Shown in pieces: positions 1 through 11,700 of a stretch of 64,000 nucleotides of DNA. Position numbers and translations under genes: made by a program. How positions within the stretch are numbered: position 1 is the first letter of the stretch; the number at the start of each line of letters is the position of its first letter. Origin of the DNA: Owenia fusiformis (Eukaryota; Annelida; Polychaeta; Sabellida; Oweniidae); assembly GCA_903813345.2 (NCBI GenBank), contig CAIIXF020000010.1:9044349-9108348 (forward strand). The letters are read 5' to 3'. The notes under the pieces were generated by a model. That model had not been told where the DNA came from and did no database searches. It was given only the letters and a program-made list of their open reading frames with translations.

Positions 1-75
1 GTCTACGAATCTCTTCGACAGTGTGTCAAGGAGTTGACTGCAAGCAATCCCTATAAATATACCTTTAAATGTTGA
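1..75 (+). CDS. Possible Tctex1-type dynein light chain fragment (window edge)
   Basis: The frame open from base 1 reads VYESLRQCVKELTAS then NPYKYTFKC and meets a stop. The pattern of a helix, then L-T, then P-Y/F-K-Y-x-x-x-C resembles the second helix and first strand of Tctex1/DYNLT dynein light chains, where the family has KPFKYIVTC. The family normally continues for about 35 more residues, which are not seen here. A donor at 71-72 would be weak. This may therefore be the 3' edge of an exon, a truncated copy or a pseudogene. The similarity is short and recalled from memory, so the call is tentative. Confidence 0.28.
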   Translation, partial: VYESLRQCVKELTASNPYKYTFKC

Positions 76-144
76 AAATAAAGATAAACGGATTTTTTCA
101 ACATCTTGATTTTCAAGGGTTTCAGTTACTCCAACTTCAAGATG

Positions 145-696
145 TACAGAGTGGTCAAAAAAAGGAAACCCTTATACCATTTTCCTCATATATTTGTCAT
201 TTTATGAAATAACTCTCTGATATTTTGCACATTTGTACATCATTCAATTTCCTACCAGCTTACTTTATTTCATGACCATCAGATTGATAGTCACAATGTT
301 ACAGTACTTTACAGAACATGCCCTAGTGGCCACTATTGCGCTGTCGGGCCACCTGCACTCGTCGTCCAAAATGTCCCTACCTGTGGGGATATGGCAAGGA
401 AAAAGTGTAAGAGAATGACCTCAGGACAATCAAAAACCTCAAAAGTGAGATCAACTGTATCATTCAGGCCATACCTGCTGATGAATGTATTCGGCCCATT
501 GACAACTGTGAAGGTTTGCCTACAGCGCGATGATGGCCAAACTTGAAGCATGTTATTCGAAGTGCTGTAAAATTGTGACTATCAGGGCGGTAGAAAATTG
601 AATGATTTACAAATGTGTGAAATATCAGGGAGTAATTCTTCAAAATGACAAAGATATTAGGAAAATGCAGGGATTCCATCTTTTGACCACCCTGTA
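145..696. mobile_element. Mariner-type MITE, TA-flanked, TIR about 95 bp
   Basis: The left end TACAGAGTGGTCAAAA is matched in inverted orientation by the right end, which reads TACAGGGTGGTCAAAA on the other strand. The arms stay alignable for about 95 bp inward (191-236 against 611-672). The TA at each end fits a Tc1/mariner-style target site. No transposase frame is present, so it is a non-autonomous element of about 550 bp. Confidence 0.75.
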
Positions 697-898
697 GTTG
701 GAATCAGAGGACCATACGTTCACTTAACATTATTATTTGAAATCAAAATGTTTATTTCACAAATTTAATGATACAGTAAGTACATACCGGGGTACATACC
801 AGGTTAGGCCAAGTTGTCGTTTATTCAATTGTGAATCCCTTACTAAAATAAAATACAACACTAACAATTTTAATATCTTATTAATCAAGTTGAATTAT

Positions 899-3800
899 TC
901 AAAACTCCGGCCACCATTTTATTTGTTTACGTTTTGCTTCAAGAGATTTTACTCTGTCCTCCTGATAATCAATCATCATTTTCATCCTTCGATGATTCTT
1001 TGAGTTATTCTCAGATACCAATTTCTTCATTTCATCAGTCTGTTTCTGAAGTCGTTCTCGGGAACGTTCATACCGTTCCATAGTTTCATTCAGTTTGTCT
1101 TTCCAACTCTGTTGACAAGGTGAATAACCAAACGCTGCATTCCAAAGGTATGTATTGGTCCCAGCATCATGCCCTTTTGTATGGCTGTTCTCATTTTTGG
1201 TATATTTCGAGACGTAGAGATTTCTGAAAACGAAAAGGCACAAAGAAACATTATATTTGACTATTTTAATATATGTGGAATGGATCACAAGTTCAACTGT
1301 ATCCAAACATTTTCAATCAGTGCTATAAACTGATAGATGGCCAAACCTGACAAATAAAACATCAGGCAAGTTAGTTGTTAACTCAGTCCTCTGAAGACAG
1401 AACATTTGCGTTGAGAAAACATTTATTCAGATGAAAAGATGGTGTTGAAGACCTACAAGCGCATTACGATTCATCCATCAAGATAGGGTTTTACCATGCT
1501 GATACCCCGTCTACTCATCACATCTTTCTAGTGCTTTCAGCTAATAGAAGGCCATGATTTCTCATGATGGGGCTTTACTGCTGTAGCAGCTATAGTAGAA
1601 AGAATTACTATTCCCTTGGACCAATGATGATTACGATTTATTAGATTCCCTATTTATCTACTGATTGAGTATCGTGAGATATCACAGCCTCCTATCAGTT
1701 GGCAGAGATGGTCTGAGTATCAAAATGCTAATTGAGAGGGTCTTGATTTATCATGAGACAAATCATGTTCCCAACAAGTGCATTCTCCACCGTACTCGGT
1801 GCGAATGGGGGAATAAATCATTTCCTATAGCTAGGAAGATGCCATTTTATTATCTCCTTTGTAAACTACATTTCATAGTTGCGTATTTTTATTTTCTTGG
1901 TGTCTTTTTTTATTTTGAACGATTATGGCCAAATTCCTGTTTGCAGCAATCCCCTCATTATTTCTAATTTTAATATTGGTTACTCAACCTTGTCACACTC
2001 ATTAGATGATTTACGTCTCACCATGCTAATAGATCAACGAACAGTAATATCTGCGCGCCATTGATCAATTTACTTAAGCCAGGAAGAAACTTTTCTGCAG
2101 TTGCTATATCCAAGAACAATAATGAATCAGGCCACAGCAAAAGGGGTCTTATTACAGTTTTTTCAATATTGTTTTTTGTTTATCTTAAAAAGCACAACGA
2201 GACCTTTCAAATGATCCATGGCTTGTGCCTTAACAATTTTTCCTTGCATATAAAGACCAAAATGTCGGATTTGAATTTAGCACATTTTTTTTAATCTTGC
2301 TGAGATTGTGGGTCAAAATGCATCCAGCTTTTACCAAGGGGTTCACTTTTTAAGAAAAGACAGGGGGTGTAAAAGGGTAGGAGGTCCTATCAAATTATGG
2401 TCCTACTCTCCATTGATTTATATGGTGACCTAAATACAACGCTTTCCCTAATTACCTTATACGCAATCGGGGCCAGTAAGGGCCGTTAACAAAGGGGACC
2501 ATAATCTCTGGGGGACCATCATTTCTTTCACAGGGGTACACTTTTGACCATTTTGTCCCAAAACCACTTGAAAAGTGCTCAGAATGGTGAAAAATTGCAT
2601 GATTTTGAAAGAATTTCGACAGGGACGGTTCAATCGCATCCCCTGAACCCCCTTCAATAGTTCCCTGGTTTGGGCCTGGTTACAAACGACCTTTGTATCA
2701 TGTAGTACTCGATAGGGTACGGACAATTCTAACATTACTCGAGCCATTATAATCTTAAAATACTTTCAAGTACACCCTATGTAGACATATCCTGAAGAAA
2801 ACAGTCGCTTTGGAGTCCGGGCTTTGAACGATTTGGACTCCTGATAATTTTGAGCCAATATGTTAAATGTAAATTAAGAAAAATAATGACTAATAAAGAC
2901 AAAAATCCAGAAGTTTTACGCCCATTTTTATATTCAGCATCTCTTTGTCACATCGTATAAAATGCAACTATGAACGTAGTAAACTATAAAACAAATCCAA
3001 TTAAAGTTTGTATTCTTTTGTGAATGTTATGTACCCAAAAACCATACTTCTATACATTAAGCCACCTTACTACAATAAGGTGACTACGTGAGGACTTATA
3101 GTCTTGCTTAGAGGACTTATGGACATATTTTACACTCAGCAGGGAGGTCAAGAAACTTATAACACAATATTGAGATACGATTTCCATCTTTTATCAAAAT
3201 AGAATAAAAATGATTTCACAGTATTATGATTCATTTTCCATCTTTTATTACAATGATAAGAAACTTGCATTGACATATTTTCATATATTTTATGTGCCAA
3301 TTTATGTATAATTACATATTTCGTTAGATACTTCATTATTCATTCATGGGCTTTTCCAATCTACCAGAATAACCTTTTATGAAACTTCGATCTTGCCTCC
3401 TTTTTATTCATGAAAAATATTTTGAAATCAAAATGTATTTCACTTAATTAGCTCCTTGGTGATGAGATGGTTAATGAAGGATCAAATGCGTCATTTAATT
3501 TCAATGGGGCACTACTTCGAAGCTCTGTTTGCCATTTGCTCAACTTAACGATCAGTATTAGAGTACTTCTCAAATAAAGATGGTAGTTAAGCAGTTTTCT
3601 CGATAAATGAAATAGATATATCCAGAGATATTTCAAACATTTACATGGCTCTGTTTTATCTATCTTTCTTAAACTAACAATAAGATACTACTTAGTACAA
3701 TAGATCTATACATCACTATAGCCTATTAACAACAAGTGTATGTATAAAAAGAAAAGGTGGACGTTAACATCACAAGTAAGTAGCTTTCAGAAATTACAAA

Positions 3801-6206
3801 TGGTAAAATTGCACACATCAACTGTGAACTTAAACCTCTAAAGTAGTTTGTTTTGAGAAATGACAAATGGTAGAAAAGTGAGTATTTTTAAGAAATGACC
3901 AAAAATTGCATCGTCAATTGCGAACGTTAACCTCAAAAGTGAGTAGCTTTAAGGAATTACAAATGGTAAAATTGCATACATCAATGGTGAACTTTGACCT
4001 CCAAAGTAAGTAGTTTGTTTTAAGAAATGACAAATGGTAGAATAGTGAGTATCTTTAAGAAATGACAAAAATTGCATTGTCAATTGCGAACGTTAACCTC
4101 AAAAGTGAGTAGCTTTAAGGAATTACAAATGGTAAAATTGCATACAGCAATGGTGAACTTAGACCTCCAAAGTAAGTAGTTTGTTTAAGGAATGACAAAT
4201 GGTAAAATTACATTGTCAATGGTGAAAGTTAACCTCCAAAGTAAGTAGTTTGTTTAAGGAATGGCAAATGGTAAAATTACATTGTCAATGGTGAAAGTTA
4301 ACCTCACAAGTGAGTAACTTTAAGAAATGACAAATGGTAAAATTACATTGTCAATGGTGAAAGTTAACCTCACAAGTGAGTAAATTTAAGAAATTACAAA
4401 TGGTGAAATTACATTGTCAATTGTGAAAGTTAAGCTCACAAGTGAGTAACTTTAAGAAATGACAAATGGTAAAATTACATTGTCAATGGTGAAAGTTAAC
4501 CTCACAAGTGAGTAAATTTAAGAAATTACAAATGGTGAAATTACATTGTCAATTGTGAAAGTAAATCTCACAAGTGAGTAACTTTAAGAAATGACAAATG
4601 GTAAAATTACATTGTCAATGGTGAAAGTTAATCTCACAAGTGAGTAACTTTAAGAAATGACAAATGGTAAAATTACATTGTCAATGGTGAACGTTAATCT
4701 CACAAGTGAGTAACTTTAAGAAATAACAAATGGTAAAATTACATTGTCAATGGTGAAAGTTAACCTCACAAGTGAGTAACTTTAAGAAATGACAAATCAT
4801 AAAATTACATTGTCAATAGTGAAAGTTAACCTCACAAGTGAGTAGCTTTAAGAAATGACATATGGTAAAATTATATTGTCAATTGTGAAAGTTAACCTCA
4901 CAAGTGAGTAGCTTTAAGAAATGACAAATAGTGAAATTACATTGTCAATGGTGAAAGTTAATCTCACAAGTGAGTAACTTTAAGAAATGACAAATGGTAA
5001 AATTACATTGTCAATGGTGAAAGTTAATCTCACAAGTGAGTAACTTTAAGAAATGACAAATGGTAAAATTACATTGTCAATGGTGAAAGTTAACCTCACA
5101 AGTGAGTAACTTTAAGAAATGACAAATGGTAAAATTACATTGTCAATGGTGAAAGTTAATCTCACAAGTGAGTAACTTTAAGAAATGACAAATGGTAAAA
5201 TTACATTGTCAGTGGTGAAAGTTAACCTCACAAGTGAGTAGCTTTAAGAAATGACAAATGGTAAAATTACATTGTCAATGGTGAAAGTTAACCCCACAAG
5301 TGAGTAGCTTTAAGAAATGACAAATGGTAAAATTACATTGTCAATGGTGAAAGTTAACCTCACAATCAAATGAGTAGCTTTAAGAAATGACAAATGGTAA
5401 AAGTGCATTGTCAATGGTGAAAGTTAACCTCACAAATGAGTAACTTTAAGAAATGACAAATGGTAAAATTACATTGTCAATGGTGAAAGTTAATCTCATA
5501 TAAGTGAGTCGCTTTAAGAAATGACAAATGGTAAAATTGCATTGTCAATGCTGAACGTTAACCTCATAAGTGAGTAGCTTTAAGAAATGACAAATGGTAA
5601 AATTACATTGTCAATGGTGAAAGTTAACCTCATAAATGAGTAGCTTTAAGAAATGACAAATGGTAAAATTACATTGTCAATGGTGAAAGTTAACCTCATA
5701 AATGAGTAGCTTTAAGAAATGACAAATGATAAAATTACATTGTCAATGGTGAAAGTTATCCTCATAAGTGAGTAGCTTTAAGAAATGACAAATGGTAAAA
5801 TTATATTGTCAATTGTGAACTTAAACCTCATAAGTGAGTAGTTTTAAGAAGAAATAACAAATGGTAAAATTGCATTGTCAAAGGAACCTCAATTTACATT
5901 GTCAATGGTGAATTATGTTAACAAAACCAGTGAGTAGCTGTAAGACATGAGTAGCATTATTCTAGACACATGATCCCATAGGACTAATAAGAAGTAGCAC
6001 CTTTCTTTAATGAATCTTTCCGTTTGTCTGTTTAGATCATCTCGGTTAATTTGTCTACATCCTTTGTGTGTTCCTGGAATAATGTTACGTTTGATAGGAA
6101 TGTAGGTAACCCCTGATTTCCTTACAATTTTCCTCTTGTCTTTTGAACATAATGTACATGTATCTTCCTTGTGTGGATGGCTATTTATACTACAACAATG
6201 TCCCAT
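899..6206 (-). CDS. Small N-acylated coiled-coil protein, two coding exons (predicted)
   Basis: Exon A is 6226-6001 with its ATG at 6206; exon B is 1223-899. Exon A follows a clear acceptor (TTTTAATTTACAG) and ends GAAAG before GTGCTA, leaving two bases. Exon B follows the acceptor TTTTCGTTTTCAG and needs exactly those two bases, giving an AGA codon, so the phases agree. The product is 176 residues. It starts MGHCCS, a good N-myristoylation motif (Gly2, Ser6) with Cys4 and Cys5 as possible palmitoylation sites, which supports this start and suggests membrane attachment. Residues about 17-50 are basic and Cys-containing. Exon B contains NTYLWNAAFG and then a strongly charged helix of about 70 residues (a predicted coiled coil) ending KWWPEF. 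An AATAAA lies at 756-751. The LW-x-x-A-x-G plus helix pattern is loosely like ciliary CFAP141/C1orf189, but that is a guess. The donor is weak and a missed middle exon is possible. No firm family is recognised. Confidence 0.5.
1307..3760. other. Intron and intergenic DNA, nothing recognised
   Basis: This stretch lies inside the predicted long intron of the minus-strand acylated-protein gene. Only short frames with no recognisable similarity are present. The block at 2290-2760 is slightly richer in G+C but shows no splice-bounded coding pattern. Confidence 0.4.
3765..5930. repeat. 67-bp minisatellite, about 32 copies
   Basis: A unit of about 67 bp is repeated head to tail, with the core GACAAATGGTAAAATTACAT followed by TGTCAATGGTGAAAGTTAAC and a CACAAGTGAGTA segment. 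Units before 4200 and after 5780 are more divergent. The central units (about 4300-5700) differ at only a few positions, the usual picture of an array homogenised by unequal exchange. Single-base variants alternate, for example AACCTC/AATCTC and GTAACT/GTAGCT, so higher-order structure is likely. It lies within the intron of the acylated coiled-coil gene. Confidence 0.95.
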
Positions 6207-6369
6207 GATTTTTCTTTGGAATGTTCCTGTAAATTAAAACTGAAATGAATTTCAAGCTCAGAGTAAGACGATCAGTTTGTTTTCATAAACATTGTTGTCA
6301 AGAGAAATTCACAATGATGCAATTTAATTGTTACAAAGATGTTTTAATAGTTTACGTCATAATAAGTGT

Positions 6370-6630
6370 ATTTATTCCATAATACTACTGTACTACTGTT
6401 TTCCCAGGGAAATATGAAGGAATACAAATCGTATTGAATCGAAATCGTATTGTCCCCGGGAAAAATCGTATTGGAGCGTATTACATGAAAAAATCGTATT
6501 GTCCCCGGGAAAAATCGTATTGGAGCGTATTATTTAACCTATTTTTGGTTTCTCGGTTATTTTTAACCTTGGTCAATTGGTAAAAGCATTCCAAATGTAA
6601 CATTTTAGAGGAATGTATTATGGAATAAAT
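6370..6630. mobile_element. Small palindrome-ended element with internal 49-bp tandem duplication
   Basis: A perfect 16-bp inverted repeat, ATTTATTCCATAATAC at 6370-6385 and its complement at 6615-6630, bounds 261 bp. Inside, a 49-bp unit containing ATTGTCCCCGGGAAAAATCG starts at 6442 and again at 6491. No coding frame is present. It fits a MITE or foldback remnant. Confidence 0.55.
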
Positions 6631-6671
6631 AGGTTATTTCTGGTCGGGATTGATATGGGTTTTATTCCTCA

Positions 6672-6740
6672 GAAAATATGATATTGACCTAGGGAAATAT
6701 GATATTGACCTAGGGAAATATGATATTGACACAATATCAT
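6672..6740. repeat. 21-bp tandem repeat, three copies
   Basis: The unit AAATATGATATTGACCTAGGG is repeated three times, the last copy incomplete. It shares the GGGAAATATGA phrase with the element just to its left (about 6408), so it may derive from the same element family. Confidence 0.8.
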
Positions 6741-6744
6741 AGAT

Positions 6745-7570
6745 ATGAGTCACAGATCTAGATTTATTAACATAATAATAAATGATGTTCTTTATGGTCA
6801 ACTTACCCTCCTTTAAGCAGCTTTTTGCGTCAAAATGACAAGAATATGGCCTCAGAAATATGTCAAAAAGTTAATCTTCTTCGCTTTCCACTTGTTACAA
6901 AAAGGTTTTCACCACTTTCCTTGCACATCCCTTTTCTACACATCCACCCCTTTCCAGAAATTGGTTAAATTCTGTAAATATTGAGCCCCGATTCAGTTAC
7001 CAAACGCCAGATGGCGCTCTGATTGGGTAGGGGAAAAATGACTTTTTATACAGAAAACAAAATCACTATAACCACTAGCTAGTAACCATTAGTATCCTTA
7101 CACAGGGCAGCATTCAATGAGATAATATACAAAGCAAAATTGAAAACGGAAGGCCTATTTCTACCACACACAATATTTTATAAAAACTGATGCTTAAACA
7201 TATGAATGGTGACTGGGACACGCGTTTATTGTCAATATAATATAATATGTTATTATAAATAAATTCTGCTCTAATATCCTTATAAGTAAAACAATATTCG
7301 AAAAATAAGGAATCGTCCTCCTTGTCATAATTATGATGCTAACGAGGTGTCATTGTATTGTGATATTAAGACATATAGACGTAGGCTGGCATTCAATCGG
7401 ATGTAGCCTACAATCATCATCATCTTAGCCACACAGTACCTTGAGGCTCATATCATACTTACTTTCTAAATAGGACAGAAAAATATGGATACTACAGCTG
7501 TTTTGATTGTTATTAAATCTTAATGACCTCAAATGTAACTATTGTGGACTTTGGAATGTGTGAGTGAAGG
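6745..7570. other. Intergenic, nothing recognised
   Basis: AT-rich DNA with stops in all frames. No repeat, splice-bounded exon or element end was recognised. Confidence 0.4.
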
Positions 7571-7576
7571 CTACTA

Positions 7577-7922
7577 CCACCCCAGTCACATTTCCAACGG
7601 CCGCCGTGCGGCCTATCATTTCTGCGGCCAGTAGCTTTTCTACGCTCGCCGTAGAATTTCTGCGCTCTCATACTTTTGCAGTCACATTTCCCACGGCAGC
7701 CGCACGGTGAATTTTAAATTTCTATTGATAAATAATACTTTTTTCATTTTATTTACATCAGGACAATTTATAAATGTTATTTATAGTGCTAGGATGTAAT
7801 ATCAAATGAAAAGTGATCGTGAAACATTGACAAATAATGATTCAATCTTGTTGAGCCAGTTGATTTCTACGGGGACCTCAGAAGTGAACAAATATTATAA
7901 CTCCGAGTTATAATTTCTACGG
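7577..7922. mobile_element. GC-patched MITE (CACCCCAGTCACATTT family), right end missing
   Basis: From the end CACCCCAGTCACATTTCC this copy is nearly identical, over about 340 bp, to the complete element at 60697-61173, including the CTACGCTCGCCG blocks and the AT-rich middle. Similarity stops near 7922, so the right end is absent or replaced. High identity between two distant copies implies recent spread. Confidence 0.8.
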
Positions 7923-7929
7923 CAACCTC

Positions 7930-8710
7930 CATATAGATACCAATCCTTTGTAAATCGTTTGGTGAGTTATCGTAACCGGGTCAGGAAAAACTATTAAAAA
8001 GGGTTATATTCTTAATATGGCCATAATATTTATGAGTCTCTTTAGATAAGAAGAGAACAAATATGTAATCATCATTAGTATCGGTGCTAAGTGGCGCAAT
8101 CACTCTCTTGATTAGAAAGAGCTGAGGCTTAGAGGCTTGGGGCAACATTCGGATAGTTAATGTATAGTAACCAAATATGTGGTAACGAGCGCATCATAAG
8201 AAATCAAAACCTTCTATTAGTTCCTTTTTAGTTCAAAAACAGAAAGATGTGATGAGTATCAGAATGGGTTATGAAGACATGGTTAGTGCCCGTCGAGGAT
8301 ATTTGGTATATTACAGGCTGAGTCTAAAAGGCCAACCCAAACACATGTTAATAATTCCGTCATCCAGTATATATGGGTCTAAATCATAGTTGTTCAATGG
8401 TATTTATTAGTCTCCCAAGTTTCATCGGTCTATTTCAAATAGTCAAGATTTGTGGCTGTTTTACAAAAAGTGCTCCAAATGCCGAAATATGCTACACTCA
8501 GCCACTCGACATTAACCCCTAGATTTTCATCTTCGAGGCTATCTGAAAGATATCAGGGAGTCTAAGCTTGCAATGTTTTTCACAACCTAAACGTGAACGG
8601 AAAATATTTAAACGATTGGTCATAGGTTGGCGTTTCTATTTTTATGCAAGCTTAAACTCTCTAATGTCTACACCAACAACCCTTGAAACACAAGAGAGTT
8701 GAATTATAAG
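7930..8710. other. Intergenic, nothing recognised
   Basis: No coding pattern or element ends were seen between the MITE fragment and the giant palindrome. Confidence 0.4.
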
Positions 8711-8711
8711 A

Positions 8712-11700
8712 TAGCGCAGTCAGATGTCCCTTTGGTAGTTCGACTTTTTCAGGAAAGCAACAAACTTGGCACAGTTGTAGAAACATATGATCTGAATGAA
8801 AAATGATTTCGGGGCAAGTGATTCGGGGTGGTCTTCATGGATTGTAAGCCTCTGACCCCCACCCCTATCAGGCGGGGAGGGGGTACATTATAATAAAATA
8901 AATAAAAATAGTTGTAAAGTATATTTCTTTAAATGACTTCATTTGGTGATTGCTTTGAGCCTTGAAATTGAGAAAAACCTATTTTAGAAGTGGTGTTTAG
9001 GAAGGAAAATACATTTTAACCCAATTATCTAGTGTGAATTCATCTTTCAAAGGGTCAAATATGGGACATCAAGTACTGTATTTCAAGAATGTGATGTCTG
9101 ATCATCCTGAAAAAATTCATACTAATAGAGATATAGGTGTTAATCACTCAAATGATATATGGCTTGTGTAGCTCATGTAATTTTTGAGAAATAAATTATC
9201 GAAATATGGATATTTAAGCCCTTGCGGCCTAGGGGTGACCTTATTTTACCTTCATAATTTTTAAGATACGCAATGTTTGGGCCTCATATGAATTCTAAAT
9301 GTTGCATTAAGTATTGTTTTGTCATATTATTCCTAATTAAATGTAAAAAAAATTATTTGAAATTAAAAAAAATCAAATTTTCATTTTCAGTTCTAAAGGG
9401 CCAGGGGTAACCATATTTTACCCTAATAATTTCCCAGATATGTAATTTATGCATCTCAAAGTAGCTCAAGATGTTGCATATAGTTCTGTTTAATCATAAT
9501 ACCTCCAATAAGATGTAGAAAATGATCGGATATATCTAAAAAATCAAAATTTTCACTTAAGCTCTTGATGGCCCTGGGGTAACCTTATTTTACCTTAATA
9601 ATTTTCTAAATATGAGACATAGTAACCTCAAATGAGCTTAAGATGGTATATTTAGTCCTGTTTTATCATATCATTCCCAAGGAGTGAAAAAATGATTGGA
9701 AATTATAAGAAAATGACATTTTCATATTACACCCCCAATCTGCAACATCTTCTTGCAGCGCTGTAAACAGTACTGAACAGTGCAGTCAGAGTACTGCACT
9801 ATATAGCAATGCACAATGCTATTCTAACACCATCTGTTTTGGACAGCATAGTACAGTACTGTTTTTACAGCTCAGTACTGTAGAAAACAGCTGTGTTCAG
9901 TACTGTTTTTACAGCACTGTTTATGAAACCATGCTGTTTGATGCAGTTTGAGATTGGTAGTGTAGTTTATGATAGGTCAGGAATGACCTAATTTTACCTT
10001 AAAAATTTAAACAAAGATATATCATATTGTCTACTCAAATGAGCTCAAAATAGTGAATATAGTCTAGTTTTGTCATATTATTGCTACTGAGATATACAAT
10101 ACAAAAAATGTACAATAATGATTAACAATTATAAAAAATGAACCTCAACAGCCATTTATTCCTTTTTAGTACCAATGGCAATACTATCTAGTTTTATAGA
10201 ACATTTTCTAAGATATGAAAATGTTTGATAAGTCCAGTTCATACTCGCACGAGTAGTAGCATTGTTAAGATTCTGTATATTATCATTTGAGTATATAGTC
10301 CAAATCTATAAAACCTAATCAAACGAGTCACAATTTATGGATTCTGACAGTCTCTCCTACAGCTACATAGCTCAGAGCAAATCAGATCTGCTTTCAAACA
10401 TTTGCATCTGTTCTCTTGACACAGGTATCTACCCCATGACCTACATTTTATGTTGTGGCCTCAGTATCAGCAGTGGGAGTAGTCCAGCCACATTCATGTG
10501 GTGATAGAAACTGTGGGTAAGAATGCATCAGAATGAATAAGGACTCTCGTCTTCTAATTTTAAGGTATCAAAACAGATTTAAAGCTTAAGAACACTTGCG
10601 TAACCTCTGGGTACACCTTCTATTCCTGCAAATCAGTTGACTAAGAGTAGTAGCAGAATGCATCTAGCGATTGTATGAAAAATGGTAAGGGCTAAACTTC
10701 GTTCATGGCCAAGTGGCCTTGAAATATCTAAGGCAGGTCGTACATACTGGAGGAATTTCCCCTCACCATAGGCCATATGCAATCCAAATTGACATTTTCA
10801 GCACAAGTTACTGCCAGTTTAAACCACATCAAAATCAACTGTATTGACTATGATTCTTATTAGGTCATGACAGAAGCAGTCTTTGGCATGCTTCTTCATA
10901 TGAGCGAATGGTGATGGCAGATACTTCACTATCGGGCTAAGATATTGCATTACCTCATTGTGAGGTCACAATCTTCTTGCCATCTTCCTCCAGGGTTTCA
11001 GTTTTGATGCCTGGAAGGAAAACAGCTCCCTCTTGTTCCAACTATCTTAGGAAATCTTGCCAATTCCACAGAAGAAAATTAGTAGGATATACTTTCCTCA
11101 CTGTTCCAGTTTTGTGCTGTTTGTATCTATGCTCATTAACATCAAAGTTGAATGACTAAGCTACATAGTAGATGCCAAAATAATAGACAGGGCATGTATA
11201 GTTAAACATGCTAACAGTGAAATATAAATAAATTTGGTGATTATGGAAATATGATATTACCCACATAAAAGTCTGCAAATAGTTCATTGCCTTGATGTCA
11301 GCTGGGATATTTACAAGGACACTAGCTTAAAGGGGCAACAAGGTCTGTAGAAGATTCAATTTTTTTACTTTTTCTGAGCTATCAGGGCAATATTTGGCTT
11401 TGACATACCAATTTTCTTAAAATGTATGGATAAACTATCAATTTCAGCATTAAGAAGTGTAAATTCAGTTCAAAGCTTCTATAAAGGGAGTCCCACTTAT
11501 AGGTTTTTAAGATCCAAAACATTTCAAGAGGAATCAGCTGAAATAATGTTCATCCAGGGGGTTTCTTTGAAAAAAAATAAACATATATCATGTTAGTCTT
11601 GATGAAATATCAAAACTTGAATATATTTTGACACTGGTCCATGATCGTTGAATGGCCCCTTTGCACTAATTGTTGCACCTTTAAAACAGCACTAGAGAGA

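Noticed and set aside
2457-2747. 96-codon minus-strand frame
   Set aside because: No similarity recognised, no splice signals that fit, and it lies inside the predicted intron of another gene.
3765-5930. Regular repeat considered as a CRISPR array
   Set aside because: Units are contiguous 67-bp tandem copies with no variable spacers, in a eukaryotic intron.
3765-5930. Array of GTGAGTA words considered as many functional 5' splice sites
   Set aside because: They are on the strand opposite the predicted host gene and each lacks the preceding AG of a strong donor.
10977-11159. 60-codon frame inside the giant palindrome
   Set aside because: The inverted copy at 11700-11790 has no matching frame, so coding is not conserved between the arms.
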